DNA of 55,282 bases from Desulfobacteraceae bacterium (lineage in GTDB: Bacteria; Desulfobacterota; Desulfobacteria; Desulfobacterales; Desulfosarcinaceae), in the NCBI GenBank assembly GCA_013003715.1, contig JABDIN010000008.1:1-55282 (forward strand), read 5' to 3'. The notes beneath the pieces are model-generated. The model was not told where the DNA came from and did not search any database. It worked only from the letters and a program-made list of their open reading frames with translations. Shown here one piece after another: positions 23,632-32,145 of this stretch. Within the stretch, counting starts at the first letter, position 1. Each line of letters opens with the position of its first letter. Made by a program: the position numbers and the translations under genes.

Positions 23632-23904
23632 TTATTGTGTTAAAACATTGATTCTAATCCATTCACGGCCCTGACCGCTTTTGAGGAAGCGTTCCCGTTT
23701 CATTGGGTCGGATCGTGTGGGGTATTCTTCGGCGTGTATCAATCGCCAGTGACCGCTGTGTTTGTGGGCATATCACGGAGATCCGGGTTCGTGAGAATTG
23801 TGGCGCTCGATCCGGGCCGTCAGGTCAGATGTCTGGCCTTTTTACAGTTTGCCGGTTGTTTCGTTTTGCAGGATGTACACCCAGTATGGCATTTTCCGGC
23901 TCAT
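23632..23904 (-). pseudogene. GIY-YIG nuclease-domain protein, two in-frame stops
   Basis: From the ATG at 23904 the minus-strand frame reads MPYWVYILQNETTGKL, stop (TAA), KGQTSDLTARIERHNSHEPG, SP, stop (TGA), YAHKHSG...W, ending in DPMKRERFLKSGQGREWIR before TAA at 23632. This is a full-length small GIY-YIG domain protein of about 90 codons. The first stop replaces the Tyr expected in the YKGQTSDL strand, and the TGA replaces an expected Arg codon. No frameshift is needed. Small stand-alone GIY-YIG proteins are often encoded singly in bacterial genomes; function is unclear. Two nonsense changes make this one a pseudogene. Confidence 0.75.
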
Positions 23905-23907
23905 AAT

Positions 23908-23943
23908 AAAAAAGGTCCAATCGGGATCGATTGGACCTTTTAT
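23908..23943 (-). terminator. Intrinsic terminator of tRNA-Asn
   Basis: On the minus strand AAAAGGTCCAATC / GATTGGACCTTTT is a perfect 13-bp stem with a 6-base loop, followed by TTATTATG after the T-rich stem end. It starts 6 bases downstream of the tRNA 3' end. Confidence 0.85.
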
Positions 23944-23946
23944 GTT

Positions 23947-24022
23947 TGGCTCCCCAGCACGGACTTGAACCGCGGACCCAGTGGTTAACAGCCACTTGCT
24001 CTGCCGACTGAGCTACTGGGGA
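23947..24022 (-). tRNA. tRNA-Asn (GTT), CCA encoded
   Basis: A 76-base cloverleaf on the minus strand. The acceptor stem is TCCCCAG / CTGGGGA with discriminator G and an encoded CCA. The D arm contains AGCTCAGTCGGCAGAGC. The anticodon arm GTGGCTGTTAACCAC carries GTT in a CTGTTAA loop. The T arm contains GGTTCAAGTCC. It has its own terminator immediately downstream. The gene lies at the right edge of a decayed mobile region and a broken partial copy of its 5' half lies 115 bases upstream. Confidence 0.95.
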
Positions 24023-24082
24023 ATAAAGTGATTACTTCCCTTGTATTTCAATTCCCTAATTCCAACCGGTGTTGGAATTTTT

Positions 24083-24137
24083 GAACCCAGTGGTGTAATC
24101 CGCCGGAGGCGGACTCTGCCGACTGAGCTACTGGGGA
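24083..24137 (-). pseudogene. tRNA-Asn relic with a palindrome in place of the anticodon stem
   Basis: On the minus strand the first half (TCCCCAGTAGCTCAGTCGG, then CAGAG) is identical to tRNA-Asn, including flanking ATAAA; 23999-24027 and 24114-24142 are a perfect 29-base direct repeat. After the D arm it enters TCCGCC-TCC-GGCGGA, resumes a CCACTGGGTTC-like piece and then diverges. The T arm and 3' acceptor strand are missing. It cannot form a functional tRNA. Confidence 0.7.
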
Positions 24138-24246
24138 ATAAATCAGAGAAACCGCTATTTAATAAAACCGCTCTGAAATGTCAAGCATAAATCTGCCCGG
24201 TCCGGTACTTTCATGTGGAGAAAATACAGGCGGTTAAAAAAACCGG

Positions 24247-26037
24247 TTATTCCGTTTTGGCCGCTTTTACCCGCAGTGACAACTCGTCCAGTTGTGCTTT
24301 TGCGGCACTGGATGGTGCGGATGTGAGCAGGCATGATGCCTTCTGGGTTTTGGGGAAGGCAATCACGTCCCGGATGGATGTTTCACCGCAGAGCAGCATG
24401 ATCAGACGGTCAAAACCGAAGGCGATGCCGCCGTGGGGCGGTGCGCCGGAATCCAGGGCCGACAGCAGGAATCCGAACTTTTCTTCATAGGTTTCAGGTG
24501 TCATGCCCAGGATGCCGAATATCTTTTTCTGCAATTCGGCCTGGTGGATACGAATGCTGCCGCCGCCGATTTCAAAACCGTTGAGTACCATATCATACGC
24601 CCGGGAACGCACGGCGCCGGGATCGCTTTCCAGCATTTCAAAGTCGGCTTCAAGCGGTGATGTAAAGGGGTGATGCAGGGCTTCGAACCGTTTGTCCCCC
24701 TCGTCCCATTCAAACATGGGGAAGTGGGTTACCCAGAGAAAATTGAATTCTTTGGGATCGATGAGTTCCAGCCTCTTGGCCAGATGGTTGCGCAGATGGC
24801 CCAGGGCCTCATTGGTGACCTTGGGCTGGTCGGCCACGAAAAAGATCAGATCGCCAGGGGCCATGTCGATGCGTTCGGTGAGAGCCGCTTTTTCATCGTC
24901 GCTGAAAAACTTGGCGATGGGTGATTGCCAGCTGTCCTCCTTGACTTTAATCCAGGCCAGCCCTTTTGCCTTGTAGATGGCGACAAAATCGGCCAGGTCG
25001 TCGATCTCTTTGCGGGAAAAACCGGTGCACCCCTTGGCATTGAGGGCTTTGACGACGCCCCCCTTTTCAACCACGGAGGCGAACACCTTGAACCCGGAGT
25101 CCTTCATGATATCCGATACATCCTTGAGTTCGAGGCCGAACCGGGTGTCCGGTTTGTCCAGGCCGTACCGGCCGACGGCTTCGGCATAATCCAGCCGGGG
25201 AAAGGGTGTCTCCAGGTCCACCTGCAGAAGCTCCTTGAAGAGTTTTTTCATCATGCCTTCGGCCACGGCCATGATATCTTCCTCACCCACGAATGACATT
25301 TCCATATCGATCTGGGTGAATTCCGGTTGCCGGTCCGCCCGCAGGTCTTCGTCCCGGAAACAGCGGACAATCTGGTAATACCGGTCGTAACCGGAAATCA
25401 TCAGCAATTGTTTGAAGATCTGAGGGGATTGGGGCAAGGCGTAAAACTGTCCGGGATTGACCCGCGAGGGCACAAGGTAATCCCTGGCGCCTTCGGGGGT
25501 GCTTCGTGTTAAAAACGGGGTTTCGATATCGAGAAAATCGCTGGTGTTTAAATATTCACGGACCAGTGCCCCGGCTTTATGCCGCATTATCATATTATTC
25601 TGAAGGGCCGGCCGTCTGAGATCCAAGTGCCGGTGTTGAAGCTTGATATTATCCGACACATCCACATTGTCTTCGATCATGAACGGAGGCGTTTGTGCCT
25701 GGTTCAGTATTTTCAACTCGGTGACCATGACTTCTATCTCACCGGTGACGAGGGAAGAATTGATCATGCCTTCAGGGCGAGGTGCGACCTTTCCGCGAAC
25801 ACCCAATACAAATTCGTTTCGAATCACATGGGCCTTTAAATGGATGTCTTTGTCCACTTCCGGATTGAATACCACCTGGGTAATGCCGTTTTTGTCCCTT
25901 AAATCCACAAAAATCACGCCGCCGTGATCACGCCGTCTCAACACCCATCCCATGAGAACTACTTCTTTACCGATATCTTCCTTGCAAAGCTCACAACAGG
26001 TGTGAGTTCTTCGCATATTTGACAGTAAATCCAACAA
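24247..26037 (-). CDS. aspS: Aspartyl-tRNA synthetase, bacterial type
   Basis: A 596-residue class II synthetase. The N-terminal OB-fold anticodon-binding domain (about 10-115) contains [15 protein letters not shown]. The catalytic domain has motif 2 around [20 protein letters not shown] and motif 3 [14 protein letters not shown], and the bacterial GAD insertion lies between about 290 and 420. The start is TTG at 26037, set by AGGAG 7 bases upstream and the 3-base gap from hisS. His38 and Gly in RDHGG match the pattern I recall for non-discriminating enzymes of the Pseudomonas aeruginosa type, which also charge tRNA-Asn with Asp for repair by GatCAB; E. coli has Leu there. That is inference. 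tRNA-Asn lies just downstream. Confidence 0.95.
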   Translation of the reverse strand: MLDLLSNMRRTHTCCELCKEDIGKEVVLMGWVLRRRDHGGVIFVDLRDKNGITQVVFNPEVDKDIHLKAHVIRNEFVLGVRGKVAPRPEGMINSSLVTGEIEVMVTELKILNQAQTPPFMIEDNVDVSDNIKLQHRHLDLRRPALQNNMIMRHKAGALVREYLNTSDFLDIETPFLTRSTPEGARDYLVPSRVNPGQFYALPQSPQIFKQLLMISGYDRYYQIVRCFRDEDLRADRQPEFTQIDMEMSFVGEEDIMAVAEGMMKKLFKELLQVDLETPFPRLDYAEAVGRYGLDKPDTRFGLELKDVSDIMKDSGFKVFASVVEKGGVVKALNAKGCTGFSRKEIDDLADFVAIYKAKGLAWIKVKEDSWQSPIAKFFSDDEKAALTERIDMAPGDLIFFVADQPKVTNEALGHLRNHLAKRLELIDPKEFNFLWVTHFPMFEWDEGDKRFEALHHPFTSPLEADFEMLESDPGAVRSRAYDMVLNGFEIGGGSIRIHQAELQKKIFGILGMTPETYEEKFGFLLSALDSGAPPHGGIAFGFDRLIMLLCGETSIRDVIAFPKTQKASCLLTSAPSSAAKAQLDELSLRVKAAKTE

Positions 26038-26040
26038 GGA

Positions 26041-27303
26041 TCAGCTCCTTTCGTTTATAGCTTTTGCCACATTTTCGATCAGGTTTTCAAGAGGTACGGA
26101 TTGCTGCGTTTTGGACGCCATATTCCTGAGTACGGCTTCTCCATTTTCGATTTCCGCGTCGCCCACAATCAATACGGATTGGGCGTTCAAACGGTTTGCC
26201 TTTTTCATTTGGCTCTTCAGGCTCTTTTCCGCATATTCCATTTCGCAACCGATGCCCAAACGGCCGAGGGACAGGCACCAGTCAAAGGCCTTGTCTCGGG
26301 CGGTTGCCCCCAAAGCGGCGATGAACAAGGGCAGCGGCTTTCTATAGTCCGCATCGGATTGTCCGACGATCTCCGCCAGCCGGTCGAAACCGATGGCGAA
26401 ACCAATGGCCGGTTGATCCGGTCCGCCCAAGGCGCTCACCAGGCCGTCGTATCGTCCGCCGCCGGCCACGGCGCTTTGGGCGCCCAGGGCACCGGTCTGG
26501 ATCTCGAAAGCCGTCCGGGTATAATAATCGAGCCCGCGAACAAGCCGTTTGTTGACCGTATACGGAATTTTCAACCGATCCAACCAGCCGGTTACGGTAT
26601 TAAAATGGTCGCTGCACGCATCGCAGAGATGGTCGATGAGTGCGGGCGGATCCTCCATGGCGTCCTGACAGGCGGGAACTTTGCAGTCCAGGACTCTCAG
26701 TGGGTTTTTGTCTTTACGGCGGACACAATTGGCGCACAGCTTGTCACTGACGCCATTTAACAATGTTGTCAGGGCTTCCTTGTAGGCGGGTCTGCATTCC
26801 GGACACCCCAGGGAATTGACATGAACTTCGACATCCGTAACATTCAATCGTTCCATGAGCGTATTGAGCAGCACGATGAGCTCAACATCGGCCAGAGGCG
26901 ACGCCACACCGAAGATTTCGGCATCGATCTGGTAGAACTGGCGGTAGCGGCCTTTTTGAGGGCGTTCGCGCCGGAACATGGGGCCGATCATATAGAATTT
27001 CTGCACCGGATCCGTCGCGTACATTTTGTGCTGGATATAAGATCGGACAATGGAGGCCGTGGCCTCGGGCCGCAGCGTCAACAGGTCTTTTTTCCGGTCT
27101 TCGAGAGTGTACATCTCCTTTTCGACAATATCGGTGGTTTCACCGATACTGCGGGCAAAAAGCGCGGTTTTCTCCATGATGGGGATGCGGATCTCGTTGT
27201 AGCGGAACGATTGGAAGAGGTCGACGGCGGTTTTCTCAATATATTGCCACAGCTCCGATTCGCCGGGCAGAATGTCCTTGAATCCCCTGATGAGTTGTAT
27301 CAT
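26041..27303 (-). CDS. hisS: Histidyl-tRNA synthetase
   Basis: A 420-residue class II synthetase from the ATG at 27303 (MIQLIRGFKDILPGE). A TTG at 27318 would add five residues, but neither start has a clear ribosome site and the shorter form fits the family N-terminus. Class and HisRS motifs are present: TLRPEATASIVRSYI, FRRERPQKGRYRQF, the histidine-specific RGLDYYTRTAFEI, and GGGRYDGL. The C-terminal anticodon domain runs from about 325. A CPEC...CANC...C pattern in the insertion domain is common in this type. It is the first gene of a hisS-aspS operon; the hisS stop is 3 bases before the aspS TTG and its last codons contain the aspS ribosome site. Confidence 0.95.
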   Translation of the reverse strand: MIQLIRGFKDILPGESELWQYIEKTAVDLFQSFRYNEIRIPIMEKTALFARSIGETTDIVEKEMYTLEDRKKDLLTLRPEATASIVRSYIQHKMYATDPVQKFYMIGPMFRRERPQKGRYRQFYQIDAEIFGVASPLADVELIVLLNTLMERLNVTDVEVHVNSLGCPECRPAYKEALTTLLNGVSDKLCANCVRRKDKNPLRVLDCKVPACQDAMEDPPALIDHLCDACSDHFNTVTGWLDRLKIPYTVNKRLVRGLDYYTRTAFEIQTGALGAQSAVAGGGRYDGLVSALGGPDQPAIGFAIGFDRLAEIVGQSDADYRKPLPLFIAALGATARDKAFDWCLSLGRLGIGCEMEYAEKSLKSQMKKANRLNAQSVLIVGDAEIENGEAVLRNMASKTQQSVPLENLIENVAKAINERS

Positions 27304-27896
27304 TTGTCTTGTCCGCAATTATATTTGGCGATGAAATTATAAATGAATAGCAAAAATGTAGATAATTATCCCAACTCGCTTGACCGAGTCAACACATAAC
27401 TTTTCAGGGGCACAGGGTGACCGCATGTAAATTCGGCATGGCATCGGATACTTAAAATATGGGTATGCGTTGATACAATGTACGGTTATCATTTCAAATG
27501 ACAAAATCCAAATGGCGGAATGCTGCCGTTTTATCTTCACTTCGTTATCAACGCTATCCTTCCGATCAGCTAGAATGGACGTCTTTACCGCTTGCACAGG
27601 CGCTTGTCCTGAGCCTGCTATTCACGCCCATTGACAAGAAATTCAATTTTGGTTAGTCTCGCCGGGTACCTGATCCGTAATCCGGACCAAATTACACGTT
27701 GAGATTTCAGGGGAGGTCGCCCGATCCAGGCGCCCGGTAGATCCAATGGCTGAACAGCCATCAGACGTTAACGCAGCTGATTTTTGAAATTCTGTATTTT
27801 ATGAGCGGAAATGGACCGAGCTGAAACGAACCGGGTGGTCTTTGACAAGGACCGGGCGCGATACGTTTTCCACGTCCGCCCGTTAAGGGAAATGCC
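27304..27896. other. Divergent intergenic region, no gene seen
   Basis: About 590 bases between hisS (minus) and the hydantoinase-family gene (plus), so both promoters should be here. TTGACA at 27631-27636 is a candidate -35 box on the plus strand, with only a poor -10 partner. A perfect 7-bp hairpin ATGGCTG-AA-CAGCCAT lies at 27746-27761. Short frames here lack ribosome sites and family resemblance. Confidence 0.4.
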
Positions 27897-29588
27897 ATGA
27901 TTATAGGATTAGACGTAGGCGGCACGCATACCGATGTTGTCCTTCTGGGAGAAACCGGTGTGATCAAGGAGGTAAAGGTTCCCACGGTTTCTTCCGATCT
28001 GTTCAGTACGGTGCTATCCGGTTTGGACGAAATCACCCGGGATATACCGCCCGAAGAGATTCGCCGGGTCGTTCTCAGTACCACCCTGACTACAAATGTA
28101 ATTGCACAGGGAAAAGCGCCGGCAGTGGGCATGATTGTTGCCGCCGGTCCGGGTATCGACCCGCTTCTTTTTTGCACCAATGATCACTACGCCGCTGTGG
28201 CGGGGGCCCTGGACCATCGGGGCCGGGAAACCGAGCCGCTCGACGAGGATGAAATCCGCACCATCGCCGACACCTATGAGGCGGCTGGTATCCGGCATGT
28301 GGGGATCGTCGGGAAATTCTCGGTGAGAAATCCGGTCCATGAACTGGCCATTGAAAAAATTCTCGGCAATCGGTTCGGCCGGTTGTTTCTGGGACACCGG
28401 GTCTCGGGCGTCCTCAATTTCCCGAGACGGATCGCCACCACCTTCCTGAACGCATCCATCTATCCTGTTCACAAGGAATTTTATGCCGCCGTACAAAAAT
28501 CCCTGACCGAAAAGGGTTTAAGTCTTCCCATTCGAATCCTCAAGGCCGACGGCGGGAACATGCGGTTCGAGGCTTCCATCGAACACCCGGCCCAAACCAT
28601 TCTTTCCGGACCGGCCGCAAGTGTCATGGGGTCCATCGCATTTGCACCCAAGAAAGGGGAATGCCTGGTTATGGATATCGGCGGCACCACCACGGATATG
28701 GCGGTGCTGATCGACGGCGTGCCCTTGTTGGACCCGCTTGGCATCGAAATCGGCGGGTTCAAAACCTTGATCCGCTCCCTGAAAACATTCTCCATGCCCA
28801 TCGGCGGCGACAGCCGAGTCGCGGTGAAAGACGGCGCCATTGCCATCGGCCCGGAACGTGCGGGTGTCGCCATGGCATATGGTGGCCCGGAGCCCACACC
28901 CACCGATGCATTCTTTGTTCTGGGCATGCAGGATAACGGGGATACAGAACGGGCGATGGCGGGTATCGCCGGCATCGCAAGCGAACTCGGTGTAGATGCA
29001 CGGACTGCTGCCGAGCAGGTGATATCCACGGCCTGTCAAAATATCCTCATCGGGGCGGCCGATATGGTTGACCGCATCAACAGCAAACCGGTCTATACCG
29101 TCCACGAATTGTGGGAAGGGAAAGAGGTCCGTCCGGACAGGATTTTGATTTTAGGAGGGCCGGCGCCGCTTTTTGCCCGGGCGTTGAATGAAAAATCCGG
29201 ATATAAAGTCACCGTGATCCCCCGCTGGACGGTTGCCAACGCCATTGGGGCCGCCCTGGCCAGGACCACCAGTGATGTGGTGCTGCTGGCCGATACCCAG
29301 CAAGGCGTCGTCGCTGCACCCATGGAGGGCTTCAGCCGTTCGATCCCCAAGGAATTCAGCTTGAAGGACGCCACCGATATCGCCATCGAAATACTCACGG
29401 AGAAAGCCATACAACGGGGCGCCAACCCGGATCATCTGGAAACCGAAATCATCGAGCAGATGCAGTTCAACATGATACGTGGATTCAGAACAGAAGGGAA
29501 AAACATCCGGATCAGGGCCCAGGTGAAACCCGGCCTGATTCATGGGTATGATCCGGTATCGGAAAAAATGTCAGAAGACATCTCTTAA
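27897..29588 (+). CDS. Hydantoinase/oxoprolinase-family protein (HyuA-like, short form)
   Basis: A 563-residue ATP-grasping actin-fold protein. The phosphate-1 loop is GLDVGGTHTDVVLL (4-17), and the second glycine-rich loop is VMDIGGTTTDMAVL near 259-272. ILSGPAASVMGS between them and LILGGPAPLFARAL near 420 are also typical. HyuA and oxoprolinase A subunits are usually near 700 residues, so this is a compact member lacking much of the C-terminal region. Family members hydrolyse cyclic amides (hydantoins, 5-oxoproline) or carboxylate ketones with ATP. No HyuB partner is present, so it acts alone or with unlinked partners. AGGGA lies 7 bases upstream. It is followed after 15 bases by a deacetylase-family gene, probably one operon. 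Confidence 0.85.
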   Translation: MIIGLDVGGTHTDVVLLGETGVIKEVKVPTVSSDLFSTVLSGLDEITRDIPPEEIRRVVLSTTLTTNVIAQGKAPAVGMIVAAGPGIDPLLFCTNDHYAAVAGALDHRGRETEPLDEDEIRTIADTYEAAGIRHVGIVGKFSVRNPVHELAIEKILGNRFGRLFLGHRVSGVLNFPRRIATTFLNASIYPVHKEFYAAVQKSLTEKGLSLPIRILKADGGNMRFEASIEHPAQTILSGPAASVMGSIAFAPKKGECLVMDIGGTTTDMAVLIDGVPLLDPLGIEIGGFKTLIRSLKTFSMPIGGDSRVAVKDGAIAIGPERAGVAMAYGGPEPTPTDAFFVLGMQDNGDTERAMAGIAGIASELGVDARTAAEQVISTACQNILIGAADMVDRINSKPVYTVHELWEGKEVRPDRILILGGPAPLFARALNEKSGYKVTVIPRWTVANAIGAALARTTSDVVLLADTQQGVVAAPMEGFSRSIPKEFSLKDATDIAIEILTEKAIQRGANPDHLETEIIEQMQFNMIRGFRTEGKNIRIRAQVKPGLIHGYDPVSEKMSEDIS

Positions 29589-29603
29589 CCAAAGGTACTT
29601 TAC

Positions 29604-30920
29604 ATGAACCTGTGCGCCAAACATAAGACCGGCCTGGTGTTCTTTCCGGCTTTTGACTGGGCCATCAGCCCGACACATCCGGAACGTGAAGAACGATTGC
29701 TGTACACCCAGGATCAGGTATTTGAAGAAGGCATTCTGGATATCGATGGTATTGAAGAATTCAAACCGGACGTGGTATCGTCCAATGATGTGCGACGCGC
29801 TCATTTTTGCGTTCCCGATCCCGGATACGTCATGACCGAATCCCATTTTATCAGCGCCGGCGGGGCCAAAACCATCGGGAAGGCCGTCGTTGAAAAACGG
29901 GTGGAACGGGGGTTTGCACTGGTTCGACCGCCGGGGCACCACGCCTGCCGGGTGGTGCATGGCGCCCGGGGGTTCTGCAACGTAAACATCGAAGCCATTA
30001 TGATCGAGTACTTGCGCAGCCGCTTCGGCATAAGGAAAGTGGCCATTGTCGATACGGACTGCCATCATGGAGACGGTACCCAGGATATCTATTGGCATGA
30101 CCCGAACACCTTGTTTATTTCCGTGCATCAGGACGGAAGGACATTATATCCCGGTTCCGGATTTGCCAATGAAATGGGGGGACCCAATGCCGTTGGCACC
30201 ACGGTGAACATCCCCCTGCCCCCCAACACGTCGGAAGAGGGTTTCCTGCATGCACTGGAACATTGCATCATGCCGATAGTGAAAGATTTTCAACCTGAAC
30301 TGATCGTCAACTCCGCCGGTCAGGACAACCACTATACCGACCCGATCACCAACATGAATTTTTCGGCCCGGGGATATGCCGACCTGACCTCAATACTCAA
30401 ACCGGATATCGCCGTTCTGGAAGGGGGTTACGCCATCGAAGGTGCACTGCCTTATATCAATGCGGGCATTATCCTTGCCATGGCCGGTATGGACTACAGC
30501 CGGTTACGCGAACCCGACTACGATCCGGAGAAAATCCGGCAAAGCCCGCAAATTACAAAATTCATCGAGGAGTCCTGTGCGCGGATTTTGGGAAACTGGC
30601 ATCAACGCCATCATTTGCAGGAGAAGATACGCGGAGAAGAAAAATGCAACGAACGCTCCCGTGGTATATATTACGATACGGACAACATCCAGGAGCGCCA
30701 GAACGAATTCATACAAATCTGTGATGCGTGCGCCGGTGCATTGCGTATCGATTCCGCGGCCGATAACGGCAAGCATGTCCTCTGCATTCACATCCCCCTG
30801 GGCGCCTGCGAATCATGCCGCGGTATCGGCCAGGGGTGGTACGATGGCGCTGACCTTGATAAATACGATCATATCTTTATTCAGGACAGAGAGAACGATA
30901 TTTATATGGAGAAGGCCTGA
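29604..30920 (+). CDS. Histone-deacetylase-family amidohydrolase with C-terminal CxxC/CxxC tail
   Basis: A 438-residue protein. The arginase/deacetylase fold has all expected residues: RPPGHHA (H112, H113), the zinc ligands D152 and H154 in DTDCHHGDGTQDIYW, D241 in NSAGQDNHYTDP, and LEGGY. Bacterial members deacetylate acetylpolyamines, acetoin-related or acetyl-lysine substrates. After about residue 340 there is an extra tail of about 100 residues with CDAC (373-376) and CESC (402-405), which could form a zinc ribbon; I do not recognise it. The upstream gene is a hydantoinase-family ATPase at 15 bp. Together they suggest amide-bond chemistry on an acylated amine, but the substrate is unknown. 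Confidence 0.85.
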   Translation: MNLCAKHKTGLVFFPAFDWAISPTHPEREERLLYTQDQVFEEGILDIDGIEEFKPDVVSSNDVRRAHFCVPDPGYVMTESHFISAGGAKTIGKAVVEKRVERGFALVRPPGHHACRVVHGARGFCNVNIEAIMIEYLRSRFGIRKVAIVDTDCHHGDGTQDIYWHDPNTLFISVHQDGRTLYPGSGFANEMGGPNAVGTTVNIPLPPNTSEEGFLHALEHCIMPIVKDFQPELIVNSAGQDNHYTDPITNMNFSARGYADLTSILKPDIAVLEGGYAIEGALPYINAGIILAMAGMDYSRLREPDYDPEKIRQSPQITKFIEESCARILGNWHQRHHLQEKIRGEEKCNERSRGIYYDTDNIQERQNEFIQICDACAGALRIDSAADNGKHVLCIHIPLGACESCRGIGQGWYDGADLDKYDHIFIQDRENDIYMEKA

Positions 30921-31081
30921 AACCGGGACACCTTATGTGAGTTGGCGCATTAAACGCATAGGAGCGATAATTTCAAATGCCGAATTACATATGTCATATG
31001 GTGGAATTCTGTCTGTTTGATGGATTGAACCGGGAACGTGATTTCTCATGTATCATCCTGCCCGGTAACTGAACATCCCGC

Positions 31082-32002
31082 ATGAATAAATATAGACAAC
31101 AACGGATAAAATCCAATCTGGAGTTGCGTGCCCGGATCATTCGGGCCATTCGCCGCTTTTTTATCGACGACGGTTTTCTGGAGGTGGAGACGCCCAACCG
31201 GATTCCGGCGCCCGCCCCCGAAGCGCACATCGATGCAGAGGTGTCCGGGCAGTTGTATCTGCATACCTCTCCGGAGCTCTGCATGAAACGGCTGCTGGCG
31301 GCCGGCTATTCGCGTATTTTCCAGATCTGCAAATGTTACCGGCGGCAGGAACGGGGGCGAAAACACCTGCCGGAGATGACCCTTTTGGAATGGTATGAGA
31401 CAGGCAAAGATTACACACACATGATGGGCATGACCGAGCGCCTGCTTCAATTCATTGCCCGGCATTGCAGTTCTGGTGAAAAGATCAATTACCAGGGGAG
31501 ACATATCGACCTGCGCGGCCCATGGGATCGCTTGAGTGTCTGCCACGCGTTTGACCGGTATGCTGAGATCTCGATGTCCGAAGCACTTTTAAACGATCGT
31601 TTTGATGAGGTAATGGGAATCCAGATCGAACCCCGGCTGGGATGCGACAAACCGGTGTTCCTTTATAATTACCCGGCGCAATGCGGGGCGTTGGCCAGGT
31701 TGAAAACCGATGATCCCGCGGTGGCGGAACGGTTTGAACTCTATATTGCCGGATTGGAATTGTGCAACGGATTCTCAGAACTGACGGATCCGGCGGAGCA
31801 GCGGAGTAGATTCGAATATGAACTAAAGGTGAGGCAGGCCGCCGGGAAGGCCGACATCCCCTTGCCCGAGAAATTCCTCGCATCCCTCAAGGACATGCCC
31901 GAAGCCACCGGTAACGCCCTTGGCATGGACCGGCTGGTCATGCTCTTCACCGACACCTCTCATATCGATGATGTCGTGGCGTTTACCCCCGAAGAGTTGT
32001 AA
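31082..32002 (+). CDS. epmA: EF-P lysine lysyltransferase EpmA (GenX/PoxA)
   Basis: A 306-residue, catalytic-domain-only relative of class II LysRS. It begins at the catalytic domain (RARIIRAIRRFFIDDGFLEV) with no OB-fold anticodon domain, which separates EpmA from LysS. Motif 2 is FQICKCYRRQERG...EMTLLEWY and motif 3 is GNALGMDRLVMLF. EpmA attaches (R)-beta-lysine to a conserved lysine of elongation factor P and needs EpmB; neither efp nor epmB is in the window. The start ATG at 31082 has no obvious ribosome site, and 160 non-coding bases precede it. A MITE-like repeat lies 50 bases after its stop. Confidence 0.92.
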   Translation: MNKYRQQRIKSNLELRARIIRAIRRFFIDDGFLEVETPNRIPAPAPEAHIDAEVSGQLYLHTSPELCMKRLLAAGYSRIFQICKCYRRQERGRKHLPEMTLLEWYETGKDYTHMMGMTERLLQFIARHCSSGEKINYQGRHIDLRGPWDRLSVCHAFDRYAEISMSEALLNDRFDEVMGIQIEPRLGCDKPVFLYNYPAQCGALARLKTDDPAVAERFELYIAGLELCNGFSELTDPAEQRSRFEYELKVRQAAGKADIPLPEKFLASLKDMPEATGNALGMDRLVMLFTDTSHIDDVVAFTPEEL

Positions 32003-32051
32003 TCGGAAGGAGACTGATGGACACCGGCCGATTTATCCACCCGATAGCCTC

Positions 32052-32145
32052 AGGGCTCGCGAAAAACAACTTAACCTTTTCGAGGGCCAATCATCCCATT
32101 CAGAGGCGTTTCGAAAATTAGTCAATTTATTTTTGCGAGAACCTT
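32052..32145 (+). mobile_element. MITE-like element, copy A (94 bp)
   Basis: The left end AGGGCTCGCGAAAAACAACT and the inverted right end AAGGTTCTCGCAAAAATAAA are imperfect terminal inverted repeats. The interior (TTTTCGAGGGCCAATCATCC) matches copy B at 44964-45123 in opposite orientation; copy A lacks about 66 central bases, apparently lost between CGAAAA repeats. It carries no ORF of its own. The right end overlaps the last eight codons and stop (32122) of the minus-strand gene. Confidence 0.65.

Noticed and set aside
23999-24142. attL/attR pair of a current integrative element
   Set aside because: The 29-base repeats are only 115 bases apart, involve the 5' half of the tRNA and not the usual 3' end, and no integrase is present. 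A relic of duplication is more likely.
27337-27597. 86-codon minus-strand frame upstream of hisS
   Set aside because: No ribosome site, AT-rich composition and no domain; it lies in the expected promoter region.
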